In this document: one piece after another, positions 43,451 through 57,400 of the stretch
Position numbering within the stretch: position 1 is the stretch's first letter
Layout of the letters: every line of letters starts with the position of its first letter
NCBI GenBank assembly: GCA_018398815.1
Contig: CM031616.1
Coordinates: 71,594,734 to 71,658,733 of the forward strand
Source: Conus ventricosus
Taxonomy: Eukaryota; Mollusca; Gastropoda; Neogastropoda; Conidae
Direction of reading: 5' to 3'
Length of the DNA: 64,000 nt
Made by a program: the position numbers and the translations under genes
Notes under the pieces: generated by a model
Seen by the model: the letters and a program-made list of their open reading frames with translations, nothing else
The model's database searches: none
What the model was told of the DNA's origin: nothing

Positions 43451-46400
43451 AGGAAATAGTATCCTTTGATGATTGTTGACCTTCAATTGGTGTTTGTGAG
43501 ATATGTTTGTGATTGAAAAAAAACCGGGATTTGTTCTCCTACTATTTTTTAAAAAAAAAGGGCAGTTTACAAACACCAAAATTTTGCCTTTTTATTCTAA
43601 ACAATCACTACCCGGTTTTGAAAAAAGGCCTTTCATACGGCGGAGTTTTTTTCTTCTGGGGAAAAAAAACCCCGCTGGCTTTAAAATCGGTGGAAGGAGC
43701 ACGAGAATGGGGGGTTTTTGGAGGATTTACCCTCCCCCGCCCGGAAAAGCGAGAAACAAGATTTTGATAAGGGGTTTGTTTTTAAGAGGGGTAAAAGGTT
43801 TGGAAGTAAAGGGAAAAAAAATCCTTTTGTAGTACTTTTCCCCCTGGGGCCCCAAGAGCGAAAAAACCCACCCAACGAAACTTCCCTTTAAAATGAGAGA
43901 ACAGGGAAAGGGTTGTTTCTACCCCACTTGCCCCTCCACCAAAGTTTTCGGGGCGAAAGGGCCCAAAGCGGCATTTCGTTTCTCTGACAAGTAAGATTTT
44001 CAATAACCAAAAAAAAACCGTTATCTACAAACAAACATACGTGTAGGGTTATCCGTTTTCAAACTAATTTACTAAATTTTCCCAAGATTTCATTTTTTTT
44101 TTTAATCCTATTTTTTTTCCGGTCTTTTTCAATAAATCATTTTCGCGCAAAATTCTTCAAATGGTCTCTGTCTTTCATGTGAAAAAAACAACAGTCTTTA
44201 ACTGTTCTCTAAAGTTTTTAAAAACCCGAGTTATATTTGGCATAAAATCCAAACCCTTATCCAATGTGTCTTCCGGAAACCCCGTTTTGACAAAGTGTTT
44301 CCCCTTTTTAACTATATCTTTTTTCTCCCAAAAACAGTCATCTAAAAAAAAAAGAGTGTCTGCTTTTCCTTTTCCAAACATTTTTATAAAAGTATTCTAA
44401 ACACTCCCCTCATTTTTAGTGCTAGGATTAAAAAAATTTAACGCCATTGTCTGTCCATAAAAACCCTTCTATATGATATGCTTTTTTCCCTTTTTTAAAG
44501 TGTTGGCCCAAAAATCACAATATGACCCAAAATTATAGCGATAAAACTTTTTTTTAAAAAGTCTGGGGACAAAAAATTTTTTTTTCCAAAAACCAGTCTG
44601 CCCACCAAACATTGAAAAATGGGGGGATTTTATCATAAAGTTAATCTCCATAGTTTTATAACAGAATTTAATCTAATCCAGTTATTATTTTAAATCATAT
44701 CCCGTAAAAAAACTTGTTAAATTTTTTAAAACCCTACGAGGCCTAAATGTGTAAGATTAACCCAAAACCCTTTCTGTAAGATTGTTTCTTTTTAAGTAAA
44801 CATTGATTTTGTTGTTTGGGTTGTTATGATCTTAAAAACCTCCCCCTTGTGAAAAAGGGGGACGAGGGTTAACTTTAAGGGGGGTTTTAAGCCCTAAGTT
44901 TCCCCAGTTAAAAAAAAATTCCCCTTTAATAAGGACGTCACTAACCCCCACAACCCCATCCTCTCCACTTCTTTAAAGAAGAAATTTCAAATATCTTTGG
45001 GTGAACGGTCTCCCAAATTTTTCGGTTTGGGAAAAGAACTGTAATTTTGTAAAAAGCTTTTTTTACAACTTTTTTCTTTTCTGTGGGGGGATGTATTTTT
45101 TTTCCCAAAACGGCGTTATTTCAATTTTTTTCCCGGGACAAATTGTCGCCCGGGCAAAAGACTTAAAATGTAAAGGGCCAGATTTGAATGCTTTTCTGAA
45201 ACTTTTTTGACCAAAAATTTAAGGTAAAGGGGCTTATAAATTAAAAATTTTTTTTCCCCCTTTTCCTAAATAGGGTTTTCAAGTCCCCATTTGGGCATTT
45301 TCGAAAAATTTTATTTCTTTAGGGGCCAAACATTTTTTCCCTTAGTTTGCGCAGTTGTTCAATTTTAAAAAACTTTTTGCTTTTCCCAAAACCCCCTTTG
45401 CGTTTAAAACACCATTTTTATTTGTATCAAAACCTACAAAGCCCCTATCTCACCTTTTTTGGTTAAAAAGTCCGCAACGTCTGCAAGGCCCCTTTTTTAA
45501 TTCAAAATTTATACCCCTTTACAGGGGGCTAAGGGAACCCTCCTTTTCTTCGGCCCAGGGCGATTTTATTTTTAGTAAAGTATTTTTTTAAAATTTTCCA
45601 AAAAATTTGCAGGTTATCACATTTTCACAATTTTCCCCCCGTTTTTGTCTTTTTTTTATATTAAATGATCCGCCCCCTCCCCCAAACTAACCCTTTTTAA
45701 ACCCTGTTAATTAGGGAATTGAAATAATTTCATAATCGCAAAATGCAGTTTCCCTGACGGAAGAGCTTTTTAAAAACATTTGGGGCCTTCCTCTATTTTT
45801 TAAATCAGTGCTCAGCTCACCCAAAATAAACAAAGAGAAATGAATGAAAATTGAAAAGATCGAGGGTTTTTCTCCCCCATAAGTATTTTTGTTTGAAAAA
45901 AAACTTCAAAACTATGAACGGTTTTGTTTGGCGTTGAAAAACCTAACATTTTAGCTAGTCTCCCCCAAAAAATGGCCCTATTTTTCTTCTTTTTCAGGTT
46001 TAAAGGGTTTCAAAAATTTTTTTTTCAAAATTCGCATTGTTAATTTTGGGAGAGTAATGTTAAAGTTACTCTTCCCTTTTTTAGTGAGCAAAACCCGTAA
46101 AAACCCAAACAGGTAGGGTTTAACTGGCAAACCAAATTTTGCCCCTTATTTTAAATTTTTGAAATTCTTTTTATTCTCCTTGGATTCGGTTATATTAAAA
46201 AAAAGGGATTTTGAAAAAATATTTCATGAATTCCCAACCCTTTTCTGGCCCCGCTTTTCGTTTTTAAATGTTGTTCAAAAAAAGGGAAGGGCGGTCTGAG
46301 TTTTTATTGTTAAAAATTTTTTTTTAAAAAAAAAATTTAAAAAGGGTGCTTTCAAATAAACTGAGGGCAAAATTTCTTTTGGGGCCGAACTACAATTTTT

Positions 46401-49400
46401 AAAATAAACAATGACACCTCGAAAATTTCTGTACCCGACTGACCCCCTTTCAAAAAAAAGGAAAGAACTCCATTAAGAAATTTTAATTTTAAACCCCCTT
46501 TTAAAAAACGACCGCATCCCAAAAGTTTTGGTTTAGTCACCCGATGCTTTTTTATCAAAACCCTTTTTAAAAATTTGGGCTGTGTTTTGTGCAAAATTTG
46601 GTTTTGAGTGTCGTTTTCGATCATTTAAAACCCACCTGTCCTTTGGTGAGGTCAGTGACAGTTTTCATTTTTATTACACCTTAAAGACGTTTTTTGACTG
46701 AACTCCCAAGCGCCATTACCAAATGAAAAAATTTTAAATCCCTTCAGCAACCGAATAACATAAAGGCTTTTAAAAAAAATCGTAACCAAAATTTAAATAT
46801 TAACATCAAGACAGTTTTTAGCCAAAATTTGTTTCTTAATAAATGGCTTAGGCCCCCCTTTATTATTGGGGCGTGCACAAAAAGAAATAAGTATGACTGG
46901 AATCCCCCTTTACACATCTTTCTCTTCGGACAACTTTTTTCACCTCGGGCCCATAGGGCAAGAGCATAAAAAGCAGGGGACAACATTTATTTAGACATTT
47001 CAAAGGCCTAACTAGAGCGGGAATAGAAAACGAAAAAAAAGACTTTTTTTCGTACTTACGTTTGGGTTTGCTGGTTCACAAGCCCCGGAAAGTTGGGAAA
47101 AAACTGACCCTTCTACGGGCTTTGAGCCAAAAACAATATTTAGAAAATTTTAAAGGGGAGGCCAAAAAATTTTCCCCCCCCAAGGTTGTTTTTACCTTAA
47201 AGATAAAAAGGTACCAAGATTTTTTACAATACGAAGATAAAAATTAAAAATTTTTGCGGGTTGGGCCCACTGGTTTTACATGCACCTTCTGCCTCAGATC
47301 CAGGTGGGGAACAATAAAAAAAACTATAAAAAATAAAATTTTTTTATAGCGGGCAATAAACAGGGGGGGGGGGAAAAAAACCCCTTAAATTCCCTGACCA
47401 GTAATTTTTAAAAAACAATAAAAGAACCCCCAAAGGGAATAAGTCATCTAATTCCCGAACCCAAACCCCCAAAAGGGGCCATTGAAGACTCGCAAAGCTG
47501 GGGGAACTCGGGTTCGCGATGCCCATGAATAAAAAAGACAGCGTTGTTCTTGGTTTTAAAGGGCCCTTTGGGATTACTTGGCTTTATCTTACTAAATAGA
47601 AAACCCCAACTATTACAAGAACAATTTGCCCATAATGCTGGGCCAAAAAGCCAACTACTTTGCCCGGCATAGAAAAAACCCAGCAAAACAATACCCCCTA
47701 ATTTCCCAGGTAAAGGGGTTTTAAGCTTTCCCGGGGCAATTTTTTTAAAAAATTTTCGCAAGATGTTCAAGCTTTTTTTTTCCCCAAGTTTTATCAGGGC
47801 GGGGGCCCGATGGCGGTGGCGGCGGAGGCATGGACTTTACCTCCGCCCCCGCCGTAATGGGCCAACACCATTGTGCTTATTGAAAATCCTAAGGCTTTTT
47901 ATAACGCTTGCTAATGTAAAACCCTTGCTCTCAAACGTTTTGGGATTCGTTCTTTTAGGGTCTTTGTCTTCATAAAAAATTTTTTTCGATAGTTTCTCTT
48001 ATTTATTCACTTGAGTTGTAATTGGTCCCGGTTAGTAGTCGTCACTTCAAGTCTTGTGATCTTTCTTTTTAAAGATCTTTTAGTCTTTGGGCTAATTTTT
48101 AAATTATCAGGCCCAAAAGTTGGCGTCATCAGCCTAAAACAAAGTTTTTCTTTTTTCTTTTTTTTTGGGCCCATCTATTCCCCAAATTTTCCCTTAATTG
48201 TTTTTTAAATTTCGCCCCCTGAGGGGTTTTTAAAAGCTTGAAAAGGGGCCCCGTTAGTTTTTGCGGGGGTACGGTGATCGTTGTATAGTTTTTAACGCTT
48301 TTTTTCTTCTGAAAAACGGGTTTCTGCTTCTATTACTTTTAAAAAAAATTCACCCCTGCTGATTGATTTAATTTTTTAAAGTTCCATGTTTTGCATTTTT
48401 TTTATCTGTCGGGGTTTTTTTGGGCAGGGGTGTTTTGAAGTTTTAGAAACTGCCTCCCCCCTTTTTTTTGGGGGCCTAAAAAGGGCCCAAAAGGCGTTTT
48501 TGTCCCGCTCCGGGGGAGTCAAATTTCTAATTAAAACCCCCCCCTTAAAAATTTTGGGATGGGTCTTTTTTAGTTTAAGTGAACAAGTTGTCCTTGGTCG
48601 CTCCTCACAAAAAAAGGGTTAAATTTTTCCCTTAAAAATTAATTAGGGTCTTAAATGGGGGAGGTTTTTTGGCCTAAACTTTGGTAAAATGACCCTGCCC
48701 TTTATTTTCTGTTAATTCATGCCCCCAAAGGGCCCCCGAGCGATGTTGTCCCAAAAGGAGTCTTTTCCCACCATGTCGTCTCCAAATTTTAAAAAAAACA
48801 AATCTTCATCCCCCCAATGCCTCCCCTGTTTTTAAAAAATTAACTTTTTTATTTTGTTTTATAAAAAATGCCCAATCTTTAGGGGCCGTTCTTGCCCGCA
48901 TAGAAAACAGAAAGACCCCCATGGCGTGTTTAAAAAAAAAACCGGAATTTATTTTTCCCCCAAATAATCCCTACTTTTGGGATGCGGGAATCAAATTCTT
49001 ACTGTAAAATTTTCCAACCTAGGGAAAGATGAATTGATTGTCCAGGCTCTGCGCGCCCTTTTTTTAAAATAAAACCCTGAACCCGCAACAGACCCAAACA
49101 GGACATTTTGTACAGAATCGGGGGCCCGGGAAATCGTTAAAAAATTTTTAAAAACTTGAGGGGCAAAAAATATTTTTTACATAATCCCAAAACATTTTTT
49201 TTTTAAAACCAAATTCTGATTTTTGGGGAAACCCGGGGAAATAAAAGGCTGATCTTGGTTTCAAGGAATCGAAAAAAAAGAAGCATTTTAAAACATAGAA
49301 TGGGCGCGAAGATACTAAAGACTTTTAAAAAAGTATCCCAGCTGTAAATTTTGGGGAGGGGAAATCGCTTTTCCATCCCCTTAGATTTGATTGTTAAAAG

Positions 49401-50949
49401 GCATGCCCCGTATTTTCCCAAGGAGCTTTTAAAAGACTTTTTTGTCATATGAACTAACTTTTAAAAAATTCCAAACGGTTATAAAACAACGACACCGGAG
49501 CAAAGTACAGCATTTTGACACTCTTTAGGTTTGACTTTGTTAGCAACCAAAATTTTAGCGGGGGCAAATTGACACCAATTCAGTCACAATTAGTAATAAA
49601 ATTACAAAAAACGTGCGTCTTTCTTTTAAACCCTATCCAAAAGAAAGGGCGACACTATAGGGAAAATTTATTTTAGTGTTGCAGAAAAATTCACTTAAAG
49701 GAAATTTTATTGTGTGGAAGATAAAAAACCTTTTCAAAAGAGGAAGGGGGAAAATTTTTTTAAATCCAAAAAAAAACGAAAGGCAATGTCCCAATTGCCC
49801 GGAATTCCCCCCCAAAATTTCTACGCTAGCGGGTTTAAAGCCCTTATCATCATTTTGCCCGAAATAAAAAAAATTGTTTGGGGGGTGGGAGGGGAAGAAG
49901 TCTAACAGCAGACCTAGTGTCAAAATTTTTAAACATTTCACAATTTTTAGGTTTGATGTTTTTTTAACAAAAAAATACGGTTTATGGATTGACCTAAGGT
50001 AAACAGGGGATAATCAGGGCATGGAAGCGGGAGAAAAATTAAAAAAGACGAAATTTAAACCCATTAAAATTTGAAAAAGAAGAAGAACCCGATAAACCGC
50101 TTAATGTACATTTGTTTTTTTATTGTGCACAGTAAATTTTGGGAAGAAACAGAAAAGAAAGTGTACTAAAACCAAAAAAAATTTTTTTTTTTAAAAAAAA
50201 AGCATGTCTTTTCGGTTTTTTCCAAAAATGGCCCTACGGGCACCGCCAAAGAAGAGATAGTAGAAACCCCTAACAAAAAAAAACCTTCAAAATTAACCCC
50301 AACATTACCAAATGCAGAAAGTAAAGAGCAAGACCTTTAAAAACCCCCCAAAAAAACCCCCCCCAACGAAGGTATTCTGTTTGCCTTTAATGCTGTTACC
50401 TATGTTAATACGGGGCATCGACTTAAGCGCCGCATCAGCGGGAACAGTGTTGGTCTTTTTGCAACGGGCATGGGGCGTCCCCGAGTTTTAAACCTTTTGG
50501 AGGTTTTGTCTTTAGCTCCCCCCCCCCCGTGTTCTTTTAGCTGTAAGGGGGCGGGAAAAAATTTAAAAAAAACTAAACTCCAAAAGCACAAAAGCTAGGG
50601 TTTCCCAACTAATAACAGTTAAAACTTGTTTCCTCAAGCGATAATAAATAAAGCGCTGGGCTGACTAAAAACATCACGGATGAAGAATTTAATCTTTTAC
50701 AGGCCGATTTTGTGACTAAAAAGGGACAAAAGTTTGATCTTCAAAAAAAGGGCGGGGGAAATTTTTTCCCTAACACCCAGACCCCGAGCAGAAAAAAAAA
50801 GGAAAATGCTTAAAAAAAGTAAACGAGAAAAAAAAAACTCGGTTCTAAAAAATTCACATTAAAAACCCCAAAAAAGGTGTTTATACTTTAGTTTAGGGTT
50901 TTCCCCAAGCCCCAAAAAGACCGTTGTATTGTTTTGTTTTAAGCCGTTG
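43451..50949. other. Homopolymer-distorted sequence, probable transposon DNA, genes not readable
   Basis: AT-rich DNA in which nearly every word has runs such as AAAA, TTTTT, CCCC or GGGG. No open frame exceeds about 110 codons and none gives a domain I can name. The same texture continues through the polymerase region that follows, so this may be the rest of a Polinton-type element whose reading frames are destroyed by indel errors. Integrase, ATPase, protease and capsid genes, expected for that class, were looked for and not identified. Confidence 0.4.
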
Positions 50950-53900
50950 TTTTTTTTTAAATTTAAAAAAAAAATTTTTGGCTTAGAAAAAAAGACGGGC
51001 ATGGCAAAGATATAAAGGACAAGCCCAATTTTTTAAAAGGGAATGTTTCGAGAGAGGGGGGTTTTTTCCCAAGAGAAAACTAAAGGGAATTGATTTAAAA
51101 GGGTCATTGACCCCCCAAACGAAGGCAAGTGTTTTTTAAAGGAAATTTTCTCAATTTCCAGGCAAACTAAAAATTGGGGACTGAAAATTAAAGAAATGTT
51201 AGCTGTTTTAATCGACTATTTTAAAAATTTAAATAAGAAAAACCTAGAAGTCTGGGTCTCGACTAAACAACGGGACTTTTCCCTTTCCCTAATGATTTAA
51301 CCCCCGGTTTGGGGCAGACGAACTGCTTACACATTTTGCCTGCCGCGGGAAAAAGCTAAAATGAGAGGCTCTGGTTGGCCAGAGGGCGAAATCTTAGAGA
51401 TTGATTAAAACAGGTAAGTATGCACCCCATTGTAGGCAAGCTTACATTCCGCTTCCCCCGAGAGTTGGGTTTTTTAAAAGAGAAAACAGTTTTAAACATA
51501 AAGAAATTTAGACGACAAAAGTTTCATGTGGGGGTGTTCCTTTCAAGGCTGCATCAAAGTCCGGGGAACCGCAGGGGAGAGTGACTAACTAAAGAAAACC
51601 CTTTCAGCAATGATCTCAACTTTAGTGGAAAATCCTTTCCCGTTAGTGTAACCAAATTAATATTTGAAGAAAAAAACAAAACCCAAAAAACGTTAATGTC
51701 TAAAATGGGATGAAGAAACAAATCTACTGCCCATTAAAGTGTCCAAGAACAGCCCAACAAAAGGTGGTCCAGGCAAAAAAACATGTTGACTTTTCTGCTG
51801 ATGCTTTTTACCAGCAGGGCTACCAATTACACATTGATACGAACAAAGGGCCCCGAATTTAAATTGCGCTACTTCAAAAAAAAAACTAACAAACCAAAGG
51901 AAATTTTGTAAAAAGTTTAACAAGAATGCCCTCCCTTAAAGCAGCGAGGAACAAAAAAAACATTTTAAAAATTCTGTGCTGGAATACAGAACAAAATTTC
52001 GCCCCCCCCCGGATTTTAAAGTTAGTTTTTAAAAAACTGGGGAAAAGGCTAAAAATTTTCCCTATGTTTTTTACGCAACTTTGGAAAATCGCTTTAAAGG
52101 GTTCCCTTTTGAAGGGCAGCGCCACAAAAAAATTCGAAAAACAGTCTTAATGAAATAATCATCAAATTTGTTCATTTGTTTCATTGTTGTTTGGTCAGAC
52201 GGTGTCCATTCAGAACCAAAAAAGTATAGAGGGCCTTTAAAGCTGCAGAAAAATTCTTAGAAAGCAAAGCAGCAAGTGCGTAAAGCCTGCTCTAATAAAC
52301 GAATCTCCCAGACAAATTTTTGACTCCCAAGACCCCAAAAACAGTAAAGATCAGCACACTTTTTTTGGATTTGTGGTTTAGAAACCCGTGAAGAAAAAAC
52401 AAATTTCCAAAAATTAAAAGGGCCATGCCCCTTAGCGGAAAGTTCAGAGGAGCAGCGCACAGAAAAAGCAATCTTCAAATAAAGTTTTAAACCTAAGACA
52501 AGGGAAACTGCCCCTCTTCTTTTATAACTTGCGAGTTTCGACTTCATCTTTTAATTAAAGCAGGGGGACCCAAAGCCTTCAGGGTTTTTCATGCTTGGAC
52601 AGTCCCCAGAAAAATACATGTTTCTTTTTAAACTAAATAACCCCTTTGGGGCTTTTTTTGACTCTAAAGCAAAACCCTGTGGGTTTTATTAGAGTCACGG
52701 GGAAAGTCCCCTTAAAATTTCCTTTCCCCAAAAAGGAAGAAAAATTTTGATCAAATCTTTTAAAAAGGGCGTTTTTCCCCAAAGGTACATAACCCGGTTT
52801 GGGAAAAGGGTTGGGTGAAGACACCTTCCCCCTAAAGGCGCGTTCCCTTTTTTTAGTCTCAGAGGAAAGGCATCAGTGATTTGATTACCCCATGCTCAAG
52901 ATGCGTTTGGGAGAAGTTAGATTGTAAAACGGGGAATTTTTCATGATTCATACTTGAAGGCAATGTTATGTTTGTTGGCGGCCCTCTTGAAAAAAAAAAG
53001 GAAAAACCCGCATGAAAAAAATTTAACCGGGAAACCCGCGCATTACATTTCGCGCCCCGGGGTGAGTTTTGGGAAAGCTTTTTTAAAGTTTAAAGGGAGT
53101 AAGATTGATTTTTTGTCTGAAAATTTTCCAATGATTCAGTGATTGAAAAAGGGTTGCGCGGAGGAATTAGTTGGGTCGCACCATTTTCCCGTAAAAAAAA
53201 CCCCCCTACTTGGGCGACTTTGGTCCCAGTAAAAAGTCTAACTATCTTTTTGTATTTAGATGCAAACAATCTGTATGGTTGGGCAAGGGGGCAATTTACT
53301 TCCCTTACGTAACTTTTAAAAAGTACACGGCGGCATCCGAAAAAATTCAAAAACATTTAAAATGGGTTTGGGGAAATTTTTAAAGCGGGTCAAAAGCGTT
53401 GGGTTTTATTCTAGAAGTTAACCCTTTTGAATATCCTCAGGAACCCTTGACCTGCATTTAAGACTAACCATTAGCACGAAAGGGCTAAAGATGGAAACCA
53501 AAAGAACCGCCTAAACTTGTGCCTAAATTTTTCGGGGCAAAAAAAATTAAAGTTGTCATTACAGACTTTTACAATTTTAAATTTTAAAACAAAGGGTTTT
53601 AAATTGACAGCAGTTTTTTTGCATTAAAAGCTTTTTATCCCCAAAAACCCGTTTTGAAACCATTTCATCATGAAAACACTGGGCCTCAGAAATTAAAACC
53701 ACAGATGCTTCAGAAAAAGACTTTTTTAAGCTGATGAAAAAAACTTTTTTTTGGAAAGACTATGGAGAATCCGCACAAGCGCAAAGATGTCAGGGTTGTC
53801 CAAAAATAAAGGGAAGGGAATTAAGTTTTTTCCAAAAAAACCCAATTATCAGGCCTTTTGAAGATTTCATGATAGTTTTTGGCAAATGAGAAAAAAAAAA

Positions 53901-54420
53901 AAAGTCAAATTAGACAAACCTGTATTTATTTGGGGTTTTTTGTTTTAGAATTATCAAAGCTTTTGATGTTTTGAGTTTCTTTAAAACTACCTTTTAAGGC
54001 CCCCCGTATCCTGAGTCCCGAGTACTTTTTCAAAAGATCAACAGTTTTGTTTAGAATTCCCCACTGAAGAAAATCTATAAAGAAATGGAAATGGAAGAAA
54101 CCAAAAAGGGCAGGGGGGGAAAGGTAAAGATACATCGATTTCCCCCAAAGTTCGCCTTTGCATTTTATCCGTTAAAAAGAGGTTTTAAGGGAAAAATGAA
54201 GGAAAGTTTTGGAAGGTGATCAAGGAGTTTTTTGGGGTTTTAAAGGGCAAAAAAGTTTCCCGTTTTTTTCGGGGAGGAGAAAAACATTTTAAGGGAAAAC
54301 AAAAGGGAAAATCCCCAGGTTTTGCAGTCCCAAAAATAAACACATACCCAATACAAAGAAGCATTGTTTGGCAAAAAACTTTTCAACATGACAACCCTAA
54401 AACGCGCTAATCTACTTTAG
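50950..54420 (+). pseudogene. Polinton/Maverick-type family-B DNA polymerase, frame-broken
   Basis: In changing plus-strand frames the order of a protein-primed family-B DNA polymerase can be followed over about 3.4 kb. An N-terminal RGSGW segment lies at 51364-51378. An exonuclease-domain HDSYL segment is near 52941. HYISRPGVSF and IDFLSENFPMIQ lie at 53040-53142, palm motif A LDANNLYG at 53256-53279, a motif-B region with KDFFKLM near 53715, a KLDKPVF segment near 53905 and a basic C-terminus ending near 54420. This length and motif style are those of Polinton/Maverick transposons and related adintovirus-like elements. The frame changes every 50 to 200 bases. The breaks coincide with homopolymers, so at least part are probably sequencing errors. 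The metal-binding motif C was not read with certainty. Confidence 0.75.
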
Positions 54421-57400
54421 AAACAAAAACAACAGTTGTAACCCAAAAAAGTCATTAGATAAACAAACACAAAACGGGTGTTTTTAAAATTCCCGGGGTT
54501 TTTATATGCAATCGGGGACCCGGAGGCCGCATAAACAGCGGGTTTTTATTTTTTATAACTTTTATTTTAAGTTAATATAGCTTCATCCAATTCATTTAAT
54601 CTTTTCTCATGTTTGCTTGACGAGTTCAAAATTTTTTTTTTTATTTCAAGATATTCTTTTTCCCCTTTTTGGGGGTTGAGTTGTAGGGGAACGGATTATT
54701 TTTGCAGGGGATTGATTAAACCGAAAATGTTTTTCCCTTTTTAAAACATTACACGCCTGAAATGATTCCCGAAACATTTTCAAAGGGCTCTTTCCCCCAA
54801 CCCTTTTGTTTCTTTTTCGCTTCCTTCTGGCCTTTTCCCTTTTTAAAACCCAAAAATGTTTTTCGTAAAATTAAAAAAAGTGCCGTGTTTGGGAATTATC
54901 TGCATTTTTTCCTTCCCCAAAAAAATCTTTGAGGGGGCTGGTTTTTTGTTGTTCAGTTTCTTTTTGTAAATAAAACACCCGGGGGGATTCATCTTTACAA
55001 TTCTTTTTTATTTCCCTATGGGGGGAAACTCCAAACCGGCGGGTTTCCCGATGCGGTTTTCCCCCTTTTGCTTCTCCGGTAAATAAAGGTACCTTACTTT
55101 CCCCAAAACCCCAAAGGTAATAGTTTGCTGGGGGTATGGGGTCTTCAGCAAAATTTTTTGTTTTTCTTTTGATTTCTTGTACGGTTTTTGTCCCCTTTAA
55201 AAATTTTTTCTTAATTTTATTGCGCGCAAAAATGAAAGGGCCCGTCTTCTAAACCCCTTTTTGTTTGCCCAGGGAAATTTTCAATAAAGCTCTCTTGATA
55301 CTGGTTGGGGGAAAAAATCTTTCAGCTAACTGGGTTTGTTAAAGTTTTCAAATAAAGCCGTGATCTGGGGAACCCCCGGGAAAGCCCTTTTAAAGGTAAC
55401 TCCCATGTTTTTAAAAAATAATTGATTCACTTGCCCTTTTTTTTTTGTTCGCTTGGAAACCCTGCGAGGGTAAGTTAAGGGGCCCCGTTTGGGATATTAG
55501 TTGTAAGCAACAGCAACAGCAGAAGCCCCTCTTTTTTGTTAATGGTTTTCCCCATCTTTGTATCTTGAAGCTTTGTCAATGACTGTGAAATGCGTTTCTT
55601 AAATCTTTTTTGTCTAATCCATCAGAGGGGAAAAATAGAAAAATCCATTTGATGGGTTTTCTTTGGGGTTGTATTGACAAAGTGGGTCTCTGTATTCCCT
55701 CCCAGGGCCCCCTTGGGAAATAAATTTTCCCAAAACCCCTTGGTTTTTGATAACCATTTTTTTTTGCTGTTTTTTTCCTTTACTCCAGCTGCTTGGCTTC
55801 TTTTTTAAATTTCGTTATTCCCTTTAAAATCCTTGGGGGGGGGTTTTAAGATTTTTTTCATTTTTTACTCAGCCAATTTTTATGTGCAACAAAATACACA
55901 ACGGTCATACCAAAGACAATTAAAACCCCATTTCTTGCATTTTTGTTTTTTTTGATGGTTGATTTAAAAATCACCCGAAATTTTTTTTTGGGGGGAATGT
56001 CTCGATTGGGTTTTCCCGTTACAAGATAATATTGTTTTTATTGCTTGATTTAACATCTTTTAAATTTTTAAGGGCCCCATGGCCCTGTTTTTTTTAGAGT
56101 CCCTTAATAAAATTTTTAATGCCAATTCTCTGCTTTTTCATAGCGATCCCTTTGCCCGCAGCTAGTTGCTCCACAGCTTTGTTATTCTTTTTCTCTCGCC
56201 TTCACCGCAGTTTACTAAATGCGTAATTAATTTCCCCTAAAAACGGGCGCATTAACCAGCGCCGCTTTCAACATTCGAATGAACCCCTTTTTTATAAATG
56301 GATTTTTTTTTTTAAATATATTTATACGGGCCCGGGGAAATTTTTCCTTGCTTTACTAGAAAATCTTTCGGGGAAACCGAAGCTGCAAAGATAGCAATAA
56401 GCTTTGCTGAATCCCAAAATCTGTTTGCCAAGATCCCGCTGGTTTTTTTTTTTAAAAGGCTTTTTTCCAACCCTTTTAGTATCCTAACCCCTTAGTCCTC
56501 CAATAAAAAGCAGAATGGTATACAAAAATTTTGGGAACCCGTTTTTCGGTGCTCATTTTTTTAAAATAAAATAATTATAATTATTAAAAAAAAATGAACA
56601 GTGGGTGATCTCCCTACAGTACCGGCCCCCCTAAACTCCCGAACTTATGAATGGGGCCAAGTTTATGAACCCCCGCTATTTAAAGCCCAAAAAAAAAAGG
56701 CTGTTTTTCTTTGGCCCGCAGGGGAAAAACAAAAAAGTTCCCGGAACTGAAATTTAGCATTGAACAATTCCAAAAAAATGTCGCCGCAAAACATTTTAAA
56801 AATATCATTTAAAAGGTATGAAGCGCCCCGCTGGGGGCAAAAATGGTGAAAAGGGGTGGGGCAAACGGTTTTTAGTTTTACACAAAAATAGCAAAAGATT
56901 TTCTCCCCTTATTCTGAACAAGATCTTACGTTTGATTTAACCAAGATCCCGTTTTAACAAAGGTTTTTTTTAAATCTCCCAGGGGGGGGATTTTTACTAC
57001 AATTTTGGAAAATTGTTTCGCCCTTTAAACAAGGAAATTTAAAAATTTTAATCATATAGATTTTGTTTTTCCCCCCCAAAAAAAACGAGCTGGAAAATCA
57101 TCAGAAACAAAACTTTAAAATGTGGGGGGAAAATAACCAAGCCAGAAAAACAGCAGAAATCACTGAATAGGGGGGGACCCGTGAAAAAACAAACCTCATC
57201 CTGGGCGTGTTAAAGCAGGAAAAAATTAGCAGAGTGGAAAAGACAAAAAAAAATTTTAAAGTTACAGAATTTTAAAATTAAAATTTTAAAAAAAAAAATA
57301 ACACCGCCCAAAGCCAGAACAAGTTAATTCAAAAGCCCGGGGGTATAAAAAACTTCATGTGATTCAAAACCTACAGCGCCAAAGTCTTCATTTGGGAAAA

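Noticed and set aside
43007..50591. Numerous 60-110-codon frames in 43-50.9 kb as possible small genes
   Set aside because: The sequence is distorted by homopolymer runs, the frames show no domains, and both strands are equally open. None can be supported individually.
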